A stretch of 64,000 nt of DNA from Quercus robur (GCF_932294415.1 NC_065536.1:53292354-53356353), one strand, 5' to 3'; numbered from the stretch's first letter, positions 22,537-34,448 are shown. A program made the numbers and translations. Notes: a model not told the origin generated them from the sequence alone.

Positions 22537-23578
22537 TAGGCGGTATGATGTACTTAAAAAAGAAAAAATATTGCTTCACACTATTTATTACACTCTGGTA
22601 TACTACATTCACATTTGCATACGCGATGTACACAATTTTTTCAATTTTTACACTCTAGCTAATATGTACTACGTTCACATTTGCATGCGCGATGTACACA
22701 ATGTTTTCAATTTTTACACTCTAGCTAGTATGTACTACGTTCACATTTGCATGAGTGTAATATGATTACATTTTCTTTTTTTCTTTTTGATATCTCCATT
22801 TACAATGGAGAAATAGAATGGTACGTACAGATGATATATATACAAAATGAATGTGATATATACTAAGTTCTCAAATTATTTGGTCAATGTTTTTGTCTTG
22901 TCAGATAAAAATGCATACGTATGTTTCTAATCCCTGTGAAAGTTTGGCAAATATCCATCATTATTGCGTGGGAGACGACACCCGACAAGTTAAGCCCATT
23001 TTTCTATACTCCTTTTAACATCCCATCTATTCTTTCAAAATTCCACTCTTATCATCTTTTTTCCGAAATGTGGTAGAGTGAGTAAAGAAAACCAGTAAGT
23101 GAATTTTAAGCTAAACGTTAATTCTTTTTGAGATAAAATGGATAGAATTTTATTGATTGATAGTATAAGTCACATACACGAAAAGAGAACATGGACCAAC
23201 TAGAACCTTCTTTCCCAAAATATGAAAAAAGCACAAAAAAACATTGATTCCAGAGTCTAAAAAACGACTTCAAAAATCAAATTATACTTATCAATCACTT
23301 TCGCAGGCATGTTACTAGTCCCATTTCCCATGCCCCACACTTGTCTGTGTGTGTATATATATACATATTAGGCAATCATTAACATAACAAGTCAAGCAAT
23401 ATATTCTTGAATCCGAGGCTCTTTGACAATAATTTAAGCATCTTTCATATTGTTTTAGATAATGACATTGGGGTGTACAATTCTATCATGTCTTCATTCC
23501 AAAGGATGAGCTAAGCATGCAATAACAACCGAACACTTGTAAAGTTTTTATCTTATTAAGAGTAAATAATTGCAATCA
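22537..23578. repeat. block D, third copy, with 66-bp tandem repeat
   Basis: 22601, 22667 and 22733 each begin TACTACRTTCACATTTGCAT with a 66-bp period. Similarity to 17355-17950 then runs to GGCAATCATTAACATAAC (23371-23388) and beyond, until interrupted at A23578 by Helitron H2. An insertion-like stretch near 23120-23250 differs from the other copies. Confidence 0.8.
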
Positions 23579-23599
23579 TCTATATATATCTAAAAGTTA

Positions 23600-23951
23600 A
23601 AGCCTAACATTTATTGTTGCTACACTCTAGTTGAGCCACATCAGCGTCCACATCATTATCATTTTTCTTTCCAATCTTCCTATAATTTTTTTTTAACATT
23701 TATTCTTTTATTTAATATTTACACTTTCTATAACATTTCTCTATCCCTTACCTATTCATCTCCTCACTACCCTCTACCTTAATATCACTTTTCATATTCC
23801 CACTACCCTCTACCTTAATATCACCTTCATCTTTCCCTTCATCTTCCTTTTTTTTTGTCATTTCTTATTCACACACACTTACTATAAATTTATCATTCTT
23901 TCTTCCATTCTTTATATACTTTTCCCTCACAAAAAAAAAAAAAAGGTTCTC

Positions 23952-24027
<76 letters not shown>

Positions 24028-24257
24028 TTGGTGAATTTCTTAGTTTTCTTGCATCTCTAATATAGGTTGATAATTGTTGTGTTCTTTAGAACTTTATATT
24101 GAACTGATGTGATTTAGTTTTGTGATTTAAGTTTTTTTCTCTCTTTAATTTTTAATTTTATTACATGTTTTTTTCTTTAAATTCTTAGTTTGGGTTGCTT
24201 TGAATTCGCCTATTTAGTTGTTCTATATATATTATTTTTGTACAACATGACATTTGT
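23600..24257. other. Helitron H2 5' region with long (CT)n
   Basis: Pyrimidine-rich leader-like DNA with a (CT)n microsatellite at about 23949-24020. Around 23690-24150 it resembles 33890-34250 near the other end of H2 (shared CACTACC-TCTACCTTAATATCAC and CTCAATTTTTTGGTG motifs). No gene recognised. Confidence 0.6.
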
Positions 24258-25312
24258 TCTATGAAATTCCTTTAGACTTGATACATTATCTTTTCATTTG
24301 ATTTTTTTTTTCTCTCCTCATGTGCAGTGATTGACTTCTAACAAAAACTATTCTATTTATATATTTAGAATTCTATTTCTTCTTAATTCCAACCGTTAAA
24401 TTTTGTATGGGCCATGGATTCTATTGAGCAATTAATATGAAAAACAAAACAAAAGTAAAATAAATTCTACAATAATTTGCTTTATAGGGATCAACTCCTC
24501 TAAGTTATACATTATTCCCTAAAAGTAGCGCGAGAGAAACTAATGTTTGGTTTGTCTATGTAACTAATGTTTCTAATCTTTTGAAAGTTTGTGGAGCATA
24601 TACCCTACTAATTAGGCCATCTAAATCATTTGAATTAAAAATAAATTGTAACATAAGGAACAAAGGGGTCATAATGCATTCATGTTCTCCTTATATCGTG
24701 ATTTATATGAGTAGTTGAATAGTATTGTTGTTTAATTTACCACTATTACATATTTTTTCCTGAAAGCTACATACCATCGATCGTTACACCAAATGGATAT
24801 TTCAAAGTTCATTTACATGATTACTTTGCTGTGTGGTGAGTTGAAACATTGTTGGGTAATGATGTATGTTAGATTGAATGTGTAGCCTCTTGACTTGCAA
24901 AGGGTAAGTACTGATTTATGCTAAGTTTTTGTTATTGGTATTCTTTAGAGCTATAATGGCTAATAGATCTAATGAGGCTTCATTAATTTATACAAGGCTT
25001 CAATTTCACCCAAATGACAAGCAATAAAACAAGACAATTCATATTCAGCTTTCAGGTTTATTCTATTAAAAAAAAATGCTTAGCTTTTTAGTAACCACCA
25101 ATTCGTTTTGTTAACTCAACATCATAAAGTAACTTTAATTTAGTTATATGGATAGAGTTTATCATTTTTTAAGTTGCAAATATATATATATATATATATA
25201 TTCAAGCTAATATCAATAGCACTACTACAATTGACCATTTAAATTCAGTCATATTCTCCATATCATTAAATTATTAATATTTTCTCATTTTTTAATATTT
25301 AAAAAATTAAAC
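24258..25312. repeat. 1.06-kb direct repeat U1 inside Helitron H2
   Basis: Begins at about TATGAAATTCCTTTAGACTT and matches 32778-33838 almost base for base through ACTTTAATTTAGTTATATGG to a run ending AAATTAAAC. The two copies flank gypsy element B. They are not its LTRs: element B has its own 3' LTR at 32205-32777. Confidence 0.88.
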
Positions 25313-28103
25313 GTAGTAATGGTCAAGAAAGCTAGCGGAAAGTGAAGGATGTGCATAGATTTCACCAACCTAAATAAAGCATGCCCCAAAGATAGCTATC
25401 CCCTCTCGTGGGTTGATGTTCTAATTGACTCTACGGCTCAGCACCAGTTGTTAAGTTTCATGGATGCCTTCTCGGGTTACAACCAAATCCAAATGCACAA
25501 AGTAGACCTGGAGAAAACTTCGTTCGTGACTAGCCAAGGCCTCTTATGTTATAAAGTAATGCCATTCGGCCTCAAGAATGCGGGTGTGATGTATCAGAGG
25601 CTCATGAACAAGATGTTCGCACAGTAGATTAGGAGAAATGTCCAAGTCTACATTGATGACATGCTGGTGAAGAGCCAAAGGGACGAAGATCACTTGGAAG
25701 ACCTCAGGGAAACATTTGACACCCTTCGCTCCTACAAAATAAAGCTCAATCCAGGTAAGTGCACCTTTAGAGTAACAGCAGGAAAGTTCCTGGGATTCAT
25801 GGTGCCTCAAAGAGGTGTGAAAGAAGTGCAAAGCCTCAACGGCAAAATAGCAGCGCTAAACAAGTTCGTGTCGAGGGCAACGAACAAGTGTTTACCCTTC
25901 TTCCGCATGTTGAAGAAGTCCTTCGAGTGGACTGACGAGTGCCAACAGGCATTCAAAGATTTAAAGGTTTACCTTTCTTCCCTACCGCTGCTAAGTCCTT
26001 CACAACCTAGGGAAGAGCTTTTTCTCTACCTAGTTGTCTCTCCAGCAGCCGTTAGTGCAGCATTAATCAGAGAAGAAGACAAGGTTCAGAAGCCCGTGTA
26101 CTATGCTAGCCTGGTGCTTCACGATGCAGAGGAAAGATACCCACCCATGGAGAAACTCACCTTCGCTTTGGTTACGGCAGCCCATAAACTCAAACCATAC
26201 TTTCAAGCCCACACAATAATTATCCTGACCAACAAGCCTTTACGATGGGCAACGAGTAATCCTGAAGCCGCTAGTTGATTGGCGCTATGGGCAATAGAGT
26301 TGAGTAAGTTTGACGTCCAATATCACCCACGTACCACTATCAAGGGACAAGTCGTCGCTAACTTCATAGCGGAGTTTATCAACGGCGAAGACAAAGGGGC
26401 AGATGAGTATTCTCAGTGGAGTATACATAAAGACGGGTCGTCCAACAAGCAGGCCAGGGGTGCAGGTGTTGTGCTCCTCTCTCTTGAAGGAGACAAGATC
26501 GAATGTATGATCTGCCTCGATTTCCCTACCACCAACAATGAAGCAGAGTACAAAGCTTTAGTGGCAAGACTTGACCTTGCCAAAGCGGCAGGAGACGCAA
26601 ACGTAGTTCTTTATTACGACTGACAGGTCGTCACTAATCAAGTAAACGGGGATTATGAGTGCAAGGGTGAAAGAATGAAGACATTCCTGTAGCAAGTAAG
26701 AAGAAGGGTAGACGGCCTAAAGGCCAAAATCATCCAAATTCCCAGATGAGAGAATGAACAAGCCAACCGCCTTGCTAAAGCCGCTTCAGCAGAATATATG
26801 ATTGCCCTTGATAATGTACTCTCTTTTTTTCAGCTTTCTCCACTAATAGATTCGAACGATGTGCAGGAAATAGGATCCGAAAGCGACTAGACCACACCAT
26901 TAGCCTTATACTTAAAGAATGGCGTCTTACCAGACGGAAAGGAGGCCGCGAGGAAGCTGAAGGTACAAGCAGCACAATTTGTCTTAATAAAGGACATCTT
27001 GTACAAGATAGGCTTCTCCCACCCATACTTAAGGCGCTTGGGTCCTGAAGAAACGGACTACATCATGAGAGAGGTACACGAAGGGATTTGCGGAAACCAT
27101 TCAGGGTCGAGGTCGTTGGTGCACAGACTGGTGCGGGCAGGATACTATTGGCCCACCATGCAGAAGGACGCCCAGACTTATGTTAAAGCCTGCAACAAGT
27201 GTCAAAGGTTTAGCAATATCATCAGACACCCGTCCGAAGAGTTAACCCCAATAATAGCCCCATGGCCGTTTGCTCAGTGGGGATTAGACATCATAGGGCC
27301 ATTCCCCACAGTGGCACGACAGCTGAAATTCCTGATAGTAGGCATAGACTACTTTACAAAATGGGTGGAAGCTGAAGCCTTGGCCACCATTATGGAGAAG
27401 AACGTGTGAAGTTTCGTCTGGAAAAACATCATATGTAGGTTTGGGATCCCTAGAGTCTTAATCTCAGACAACAGGAAACAATTCAATGACACCTTTCGAG
27501 ATTTTTGTTCGCAGTTGGGGATCAGGAATCACTACTCCTCCCCCACCCACCTTTAAGCTAATGGGTAGGTTGAAGTCACCAACCGATCCTTGCTCAAAAT
27601 TATCAAGACACGACTCTAGGGGGCAAAGGGTATATGGCCTGAAGAGCTGCCAAGTATATTATGGGCATACAGAACAACAGCGAGGACGCCTACAGGAGAG
27701 ACTCTGTTTCGATTAACATATGGGAGCGGAGCAGTCATTTCGACCGAAGTCGGACTCACAAGCTACAAGGTGGACAGTCATGATGAAAGAAAAAACGATG
27801 AGGCTATACATCTACAGCTTGATCTAGTTGATGAAGTCAGGGCGACAGCTGAACAGAGACTCACACGGTACCAGGACCGCATGGCTAAGCACTACAACTC
27901 CCGGGTTCGACACAGAGACTTTCAGGTCGGAGATCTCATTTTACGAAAGGTCATCGGCACTGCTAAAGACCCTACCCAAAGGAAGCTCGGCCCCAACTAG
28001 GAAGAACCCTACCGAATCACGTCATGGCAAAGGAAGGGCACCTCCCACCTGGAGACGCTGGACAGACGGAAACTACGAGCACCTATGGAAGTACTACCAA
28101 TAG
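25313..28103 (+). pseudogene. gypsy B pol: RT, RNase H and integrase, multiply broken
   Basis: Reverse transcriptase begins VVMVKKASGK, has RMCIDFTNLNKACPKDSYPL and the active-site YIDDMLVKS (YIDD in place of YVDD). RNase H has KDGSSNKQARGAGVVL and FPTTNNEAEYKAL. Integrase shows the HHCC zinc domain (HEGICGNHSGSRS...CNKCQRF), the core start WGLDIIGPFPT and DYFTKWVEAEA, SDNRKQF, and the tail ending HLWKYYQ before TAG. Stops interrupt it at about 25343, 25625, 26276, 26621, 26688, 26744, 26888 and 27407. Most fit C-to-T changes (CAG to TAG, CGA to TGA, TGG to TGA), and there are frameshifts after 27540 and 28000. Clearly dead. Confidence 0.92.
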
Positions 28104-28338
28104 AGATGAGGGCATGAAGAACAACACCCTTTTATTTCTAGTTTACCTTAGTTAATTTTAGCTACACTCCTCAGTTTGCAGTTTACTTTAGTTAATTTTT
28201 ACCACAAATACTTTTTAAGCCCAAGAGGCAAGTGTTCTTTTTTCCTTAGAAAACTACTTTTCTACAAATGCATGGTTTATCATAATAAGAGAAGTTTTAT
28301 TCAGATATGACTAATGTGTTTTTCTACAAAATATCATC

Positions 28339-29070
28339 AAGTCCATAAAACGGACGAATTTACTACTGACTCCATAAAAAGGACAAGTTCATTGGTCCAT
28401 AAAATGGATGAGTTCATGAAATGGACGGGATCATTAGTCCACAAAGTGGACGAGTTCATTGCTAAGTTCATGAAATGGACGAGCTCATCATCAAGTCCAT
28501 AAAATGGACAGGTGCATGTCTATAAAGCGGATGGGATCATAAGTCCATAAAATGGATGACTTCATTATCAAATCCATAAAATGGACGAGTTCATGAAGTG
28601 GACGAGATCATTAGTCCACAAAGTGGACGAGTTCATTGCTAATTCCATGAAATGGACGAGCTCATCATCAAGTCCATAAAATGGACAAGTTCTAGTCCAT
28701 AAAGTGGACGAGACCATTAGTCCACAAAATAAACGAGTTCATTACTAAGTCCATGAAGTGGACGAGTTTATTGTCAAGTCCATAAAGTAGACAAGTTCAT
28801 TAGTCCATAAAGTGGACGGATTAGTTAATCGTGGACGAGCTTGTTGATAAGTCCACATAGTGGACGAGTTTATTACTAAGTCCACAGAGTGGACGAGTTT
28901 TTTATTAAGTCCTAAACATAAACATAATCAAGTCTATAAAATGGACAAGTCCACAAAGTAGACGAGTTTATTGCCAAGTCCACAAAGTGGACGAATGCAT
29001 TGTCAAGTCCAAAAAGTGAACGAGTCCACAAAGTGTACGGGTTCATTACCAAGTTCATAAAGTAGACAAA
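28339..29070. repeat. array of small palindromes GTCCA-N5-TGGAC
   Basis: Over 20 short inverted repeats such as GTCCATAAAATGGAC and GTCCACAAAGTGGAC, joined by GAGTTCATT-like spacers and irregularly spaced at about 25-40 bp. A longer segment (about 28405-28515) recurs at 28590-28690. The array lies between the pol stop and the antisense gene of gypsy B. The open frame at 28314-28502 is a by-product. Confidence 0.9.
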
Positions 29071-29092
29071 GTCATTTCACGTGTAAATGAAT

Positions 29093-31627
29093 TCAGAAAA
29101 GCAAGAAGATAAACATACAACAACACAAGAAATAAAATACCATAATTAAAATGAAGTTTTTACAAACAAGGCCCAAAAGAAAACAAAAAGGACAATATCC
29201 AGGAATTAGATTGTAGTTATAGTTAAAAAGGAAAGAAAAATGCAAGAGGTTCATGAAGCAGGGGGGGTCTTGTGGGGCCTTGTCATCATCAAGAGGAAGG
29301 TTTGGAGAATCCCAAGCTAAAAAGTCGTTAGTAGCTGGAGGATTGGCCGATGGATTTAGAGTGACGGGAGGATTCAACGCAGGCTGAGCAAGGATGACGC
29401 AGTCATCTTGAGTGTCCAGATCTGACTCGGTAAAGTCGTCAGTCTCTTCTGGAACAACGTCACCTACAGGTGTTGTTGGAAAGGGGGCATCCATTAAAAC
29501 CTTCACCAAGTCCAGGTTAGGGTAATTGGATTTAACTTGTTTAAGGCAATCCTCAAACCCCACACCACAATATTCGATGCAGGAATCAATGAATGCTTGT
29601 GAATCCTTGAACTCTTTTACAGTGTCGGCCTTGACCGTCTCTACTTGGCCCAATAGAGTTGCCAACTCCTTCTCTGCTGTCTCATTGGCTTCTAGATCTT
29701 TTGCTCACTGACGACCCTCCTCCTCCAGTTTTTCCTTCAACTCCTTCAACTCTTAATTAAGAGTACGGAGGGCACCCTTGTATTGTTCTTGCCCGTCAGT
29801 CATGTTCTTAATACGCTTTTGCTGACGAGCAATCACCCCTTCATTGGCAACACCATTGACCTGTAAAGCCTTCATACGAACCAAGGCCTATAAACCAGAG
29901 CAACCATCAGCTGATTCGCATGAAAATGAATAAGTAAAAGAAAGAATGAAAGATACTTACCCGAGCAAGGTCATAGAGGCCTGAATCCCCCAGTTCACCC
30001 GTCGCCTAACCAACACAAGGATCTGCATCTTTGTCTTTGATAATGGACTCAAGCATCTCAATAGCATAATCCTTGTGGGTAAGAAGGCGACACTTAGAAT
30101 CTTGAGTGACGGGGCCCGGCGTCGTCATCAACCCCTTACCAACCCCGTGCTTTGAAGGTGACGACATTTTAGGAAGTTTCTCTCCCGGAGTTACGGATGC
30201 CTTTTTCGACGGGCGCTCGTCCTTCCCGTCAGCTTTCCTCTTAGCCGCCCCCTTACCAATGGCCTTAGGGGTTGAGGAGAACTCCCCCACCTTAGTTTTT
30301 TCTTCTTCTTTCTTACAAGCAGTAGCTGCCCTTACCCTCTATCTAGCTGCCTTCATTTCTACAAAAGCAAAAGACGAGTATGCATAAGTGACAACCAAAA
30401 AGAAAATGTGTACAAAGATGACAGGAAATTAAGAGATACTTACGTTGACGAGAATAGGCGTTTAACTTGCGAGCAACCGGCGTTAGCTCCAGACCTCCGC
30501 AATAAAGGTGTAAAGTATCGAGTGTAATGAGATCCCGACACTTTCTCTGCTCCAACGGGATCTCTGTTACCCGACAAATGAAATCTTCTTCCTCCTCTAT
30601 GATATGAGGACGAATGCTAGCTGAAAATAAGGGAAGTAGACGGTGTTAGAAGTTTGACACAAATAAACAAAGGAAAAATAGTAGACAGGGTTAACCTGAA
30701 TCTTTGACAAAAAGCCCAAGTGTTGTCAAAATAACCATGAGGCATCGTCTTCCATTCTTCCTGACGACACACCCAGTTCGTCCCTTTTACAAAAAAGTAT
30801 CTACCCTTCCAATTCCTATTGGAATCAGGTATATCAGATACCAACTTCAGCCCCTTCTTCCTCACTGCGAAGTGATATATCCCCTGAGATGAGACTATAT
30901 GTTAAGGTCGATAGCACCAAAAGAACTCGTCAATTGTTGACTGACGATTCCCGCCACTTAAACGACCCCACAAAATCTCAGCCCCAATGAATATCCTCCA
31001 AGCGTTGGGGGCGATTTGGCTAATGAACAAGCCCAAAAAATTGGCCAGCTGACGGTGAAGCGCTGTCAGCGGCAACCTTAACCTTGCTGTGAACATGGCA
31101 TCATACATGCCAACGTCTGTAGTCTTCCCCGAGTAGCACTTCTCAAACTTCCCGAGGAGACGGATTGGGATGTCGTCCAGTATCTGGCAACGATCTTGTA
31201 GGGTTTTAAAGACTTTGTCCAACATCGTCAGCAGAAAGTCATTGACGGTCCATATCTTAGGGAGGATGAAAGGACGGTCATCTCCAGGGGCTCCCGGGGT
31301 GCTATCTAAAGCCTCCTCGTCACTATTATCCTCGTCACCGTCATTGTTGTCCCCGTTACTTTCTCTCCCTTCCTTATCATCTTCCTCACTATTCATCACT
31401 CCCTCATCTTCCTCACTATTCATCACTCCCTCATCTTCCCCTCTATAACTCTCTAATTCCTCGTCAGAAGGTTAGGCTGACGTTTCCCTCTCTGACAACC
31501 AAGAGAAGCCCACCTCGGGCTTGTGACCTGACGGGAAGACCTCGTCGTAGCCCACTCCATCGCAGACTGACAACTGTTCACTCGTCGCTTCTCTAGAAAT
31601 CTGACTACCTACAAGCGACAGAGGCAT
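29093..31627 (-). pseudogene. antisense extra gene of gypsy B (aORF), multi-exon
   Basis: Runs against element B between pol and the 3' LTR. From ATG 31627 it encodes MPLSLVGSQISREAT, an acidic Asp/Glu/Ser region, then FILPKIWTVNDFLLTMLDKV, DDIPIRLLGKFEKCYSG, TARLRLPLTALHRQLANFLG and PNAWRIFIGAEILWGRLSGG. It continues in frame past a TAA at 30904-30902 (Gln expected) into NRNWKGRYFFVKGTNWVCR. Further exons (30555-30440 with LYCGGLELTPVARKLNAYS, a basic Lys/Ser-rich exon at 30360-30006, and a Glu/Lys coiled-coil-like C-terminal part at 29890-29093) are bounded by GT-AG-like sites. A second in-frame stop lies near 31474. I know this as a gag-unrelated ORF type seen in plant retrotransposon annotations, but I cannot assign a function. 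It is unrelated to the PMD gene of element A. Confidence 0.7.
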
Positions 31628-31628
31628 T

Positions 31629-31924
31629 CTAAGAACCTAAGTTGACGGCCTTTCTAAAAAATACATAGAAAATAGAAAGTAATAAGAGCAAGGGTGACTT
31701 ACCAAAGAAAAGCTGATGGATTCTTGAAAGATGACGATTTCAGCTAAAGCAGAGGACAAGGGTGAAGATCTCTCAACTAAGAACCTAAGTTGACGGCCTT
31801 TCTAAAAAATACATAGAAAATAGAAAGTAATAAGAGCAAGGGTGACTTACCAAAGAAAAGCTGATGGATTCTTGAAAGATGACGATTTCAGCTAAAGCAG
31901 AGGACAAGGGTGAAGATCTCTCAA
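31629..31924. repeat. 148-bp near-identical tandem duplication
   Basis: CTAAGAACCTAAGTTGACGG begins at 31629 and again at 31777. The copies look almost identical, so the event is recent. The unit includes the antisense gene's 5' leader and a predicted leader intron (minus-strand donor TTTG|GTAAGTC, acceptor TTTTTTAG), so the duplication doubles that leader. Confidence 0.92.
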
Positions 31925-31987
31925 GTGACAGGTTTGCTCTGATAGTCAATAGCAATAAAATAGAGAAAAATGGAGGGAAAGGTGAGG

Positions 31988-31995
31988 TATATATA
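31988..31995 (-). promoter_or_regulatory. TATA box candidate for gypsy B antisense gene
   Basis: TATATATA (palindromic), reading CTTATATATACC on the minus strand, lies 361 bases upstream of the antisense ATG and outside the duplicated leader. Direction is inferred from the gene downstream. Confidence 0.4.
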
Positions 31996-32204
31996 AGGGA
32001 GGATAGGCACGGAAGACGAAGCGACACCCTCGTCCAGAGGCGGAACCAATTGGGTTGTGCCACATGTCCAAGCATTAAATAAAGGCTGCTCAAGGAATCG
32101 CCCATAAATGATTCTTCCTCTCTCCTAAGCAAAAGAAAACTAATAAATAAAGTTCAACTCCATAACCCGTCAGCTTAGACTGACGATATGGAGTAAGGGG
32201 CAGC

Positions 32205-32777
32205 TGATAAGGATAGAATTATAAATGTACTCATTGATATAGAGGCGTAGAGCAATGTTCCAAACAGACCCGTCGGCCTTGTATCCACTAACGTACGGCA
32301 ATAGTATGGAGTCTACGGCTCCAAGCTGACGGCATCAACTTCGGGTGAAGATAAAAAGCTAACAACATTAAGTTGAAGGGTATACACGAGACTGACAAAT
32401 CTGACATAACATGGCCTCCATGCATATGTATACAAGGAAATATCTTGTGCCCCACGTTTAGAAAGACTCCTACAAGGAAAGGGTTCCGTAAAATACAATC
32501 ATAAGGATTCCTATAAGGAAAAGACTTCTAAACCAAGGTAAAGATGTCAACCCTCTACTATTATAAAAGCCCCAATACCCTCATTAACCAAGGTACGCAT
32601 AATTCACCCCAGCTTTGGCACTCTAGAGTTGTGAAAAGTTCTAACTTGACCTTCGGAAGGTATTTGGCCTGCACCACACCAGTGCTCTCTGCTAGGTCTT
32701 CTCTTTTTGTGTTGTGCAGGTGTTATTTCGAGCACGTGAGGACCGTGTGACTTACTGTTTATTTTTCGGCATCATCA
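32205..32777 (+). repeat. 3' LTR of gypsy element B
   Basis: About 573 bp, TGATAAGGATAG...GGCATCATCA, preceded by the polypurine tract and followed by the site TATGA. A TATAAAA box at 32562-32568 marks the promoter and R region. The paired 5' LTR is deleted. Confidence 0.82.
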
Positions 32778-33695
32778 TATGAAATTCCTTTAGACTTGAT
32801 ATGTTATCTTTTCATTTGATTTTTTTTTTCTCTCCTCATGTGCAGTGATTAACTTCTAACAAAAACTATTCTATTTATATATTTGGAAATCTATTTCTTC
32901 TTAATTCCAACCGTTTAAATTTTGTATGGCCCATGGATTCTATTGAGCAATTAATATGAAAAACAAAATAAAAAGTAAAATAAATTCTACAATAATTTGT
33001 TTTATAGGGATCGACTCCTCTAAGTTATACATTATTCCTTAAAAGTAGTGCGAGAAAACTAACGTTTGGTCTATCTATATAACTAATGTTTCTAATCTTT
33101 TGAAAGTTTGTGGAGCATACACCCTACTAATTAGGCCATCTAAATCATTTGAATTAAAAATAAACTGTAACATAAGAAACAAAGGGGTCATAATGCATTC
33201 ATGTTCTCATTATATCGTGATAAGTCTGAGTAGCTGAATAGTATTGTTATTTAATTTACCACCATTACATATTTTTCCCTGAAAGATATATACCATTGAT
33301 TGTTACGCCAAATGGATATTTCAAAGTTCATTTACATGATTACTTTGCTATGTGGCGAGTTGAAACATTGTTGAGTAATGATGTACGTTAGATTGTATGT
33401 GTAGCCTCTTGACTTGCAAAGGGTAAGTACTAATTTATGCTAAGTTTTTGTTATTGGTATTCTTTAGACCTATAATGGTTGATAGGTCTAATGAGGATTC
33501 ATTAATTTATACAAGGCTTCAATTTCACCCAAATGACAAGCAATAAAACAAGACAATTCATGTTCAGCTTTCAAGTTTATTCTATTAAAAAAAGATGCTT
33601 AGCTTTTTGGTAACCACCAATTTGTTTTGTTAACTCAACATCATAAAGTAACTTTAATTTAGTTATATGGATAGGGTTTATCATTTTTCAAGTTG

Positions 33696-33731
<36 letters not shown>

Positions 33732-33838
33732 GCTAATATCAATAGCAGTACTACAATCGACCATTTAAATTCAGTCATATTCTCCATATCATTAAATTAT
33801 TAATATTTTCACATTTTTTTTAATTTAAAAAAAAATTA
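32778..33838. repeat. 1.06-kb direct repeat U2 inside Helitron H2
   Basis: Second copy of U1 (24258-25312), starting exactly at the right edge of gypsy B. Differences are scattered substitutions and a longer (TA)n run at about 33699-33726. Confidence 0.88.
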
Positions 33839-34448
33839 AACATATAATGTTTTAATTAAATACAAATAAATAAAAAATTCCTTATAAATCGTACTCATTT
33901 TTTTTAACATTTACACTTTCTTCAACATTTCTCATTCTTTTCACATTTTCATCTCCCCACTACCATCTACCTTAATATCACTCTTCATCTTTCCCTTTAT
34001 CTTCATTTATTTTTTTTATTCTTACTCTTATCCTCTTCTTATAAATTTTTCATTATCTTTTCTATTCTATATTTCTATGCATAATTTTCCCTCACAAAAA
34101 ATTTTATTTCTCACTCTCAATTTTTTGGTGGATTTTTTTTTTCTTGCATCTCTTCTTTAGGTTATTAACTTTTTGTTTTAAGAACTCTAATTTGAATTGA
34201 TGCAATTTAGTTTTGTGTTTTAAGTTTTTTTTCTTTCTCGTTCTCTTTGATTGTTAAATGTTATCCTATTGCATTATAAAGAATATAATATTATTCTAAT
34301 ACATAACATAATTTGGATAATTTTACCATTTAAGCATTTTACATAAGTTACATAGCAAAAAGTAAAACAATAATATATATATATATATATATAATTATGA
34401 GATAACTATGAAAAAATTATCACACGCAACATGCAGGTATGCGACTAG
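33839..34448. other. Helitron H2 3' region
   Basis: AT- and pyrimidine-rich. 33890-34250 resembles 23690-24150, implying an internal duplication in H2. It ends with a (TA)n run (34373-34392) and the terminal stem plus CTAG. No gene. Confidence 0.6.

Larger units (their letters stand above)
25313..32777 (+). mobile_element. Ty3/gypsy (Tat-type) retrotransposon B, 5'-truncated
   Basis: Starts abruptly inside reverse transcriptase, then RNase H and integrase (to 28103), a palindromic short-repeat array, an antisense gene (29093-31627), a polypurine tract GGAGTAAGGGGCAGC (32190-32204) and a 3' LTR. The right flank begins TATGA; the other repeat copy (U1) has this site uninterrupted as TTCTATGAAATTCC, so TATGA is the probable target site. 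The 5' LTR, gag and protease are missing through a deletion ending at about 25312. Confidence 0.85.
23579..34448 (+). mobile_element. Helitron H2, both ends visible
   Basis: Starts TCTATATATATCTAAAAGTT after host A (23578) and ends in a small stem (CACAC 34421-34425 with GTATG 34437-34441, one mismatch) followed by CGACTAG at 34442-34448. Host sequence resumes TTAACATAAT. The expected empty site GCAATCA|TTAACATAAC is present in block D copies at 23372-23386, and almost identically at 17936-17950, so insertion between A and T is confirmed. No Rep-helicase gene is present; the element is non-autonomous and was later enlarged by gypsy B. Confidence 0.9.

Noticed and set aside
28339..29070. CRISPR-like array
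   Set aside because: Units are irregular in length, the repeats are short palindromes, spacers are similar to each other, and this is plant nuclear DNA.
24258..33838. U1/U2 as LTRs of gypsy B
   Set aside because: B has a typical polypurine tract and TG...CA LTR at 32205-32777, and U1 abuts the middle of reverse transcriptase, not a primer site.
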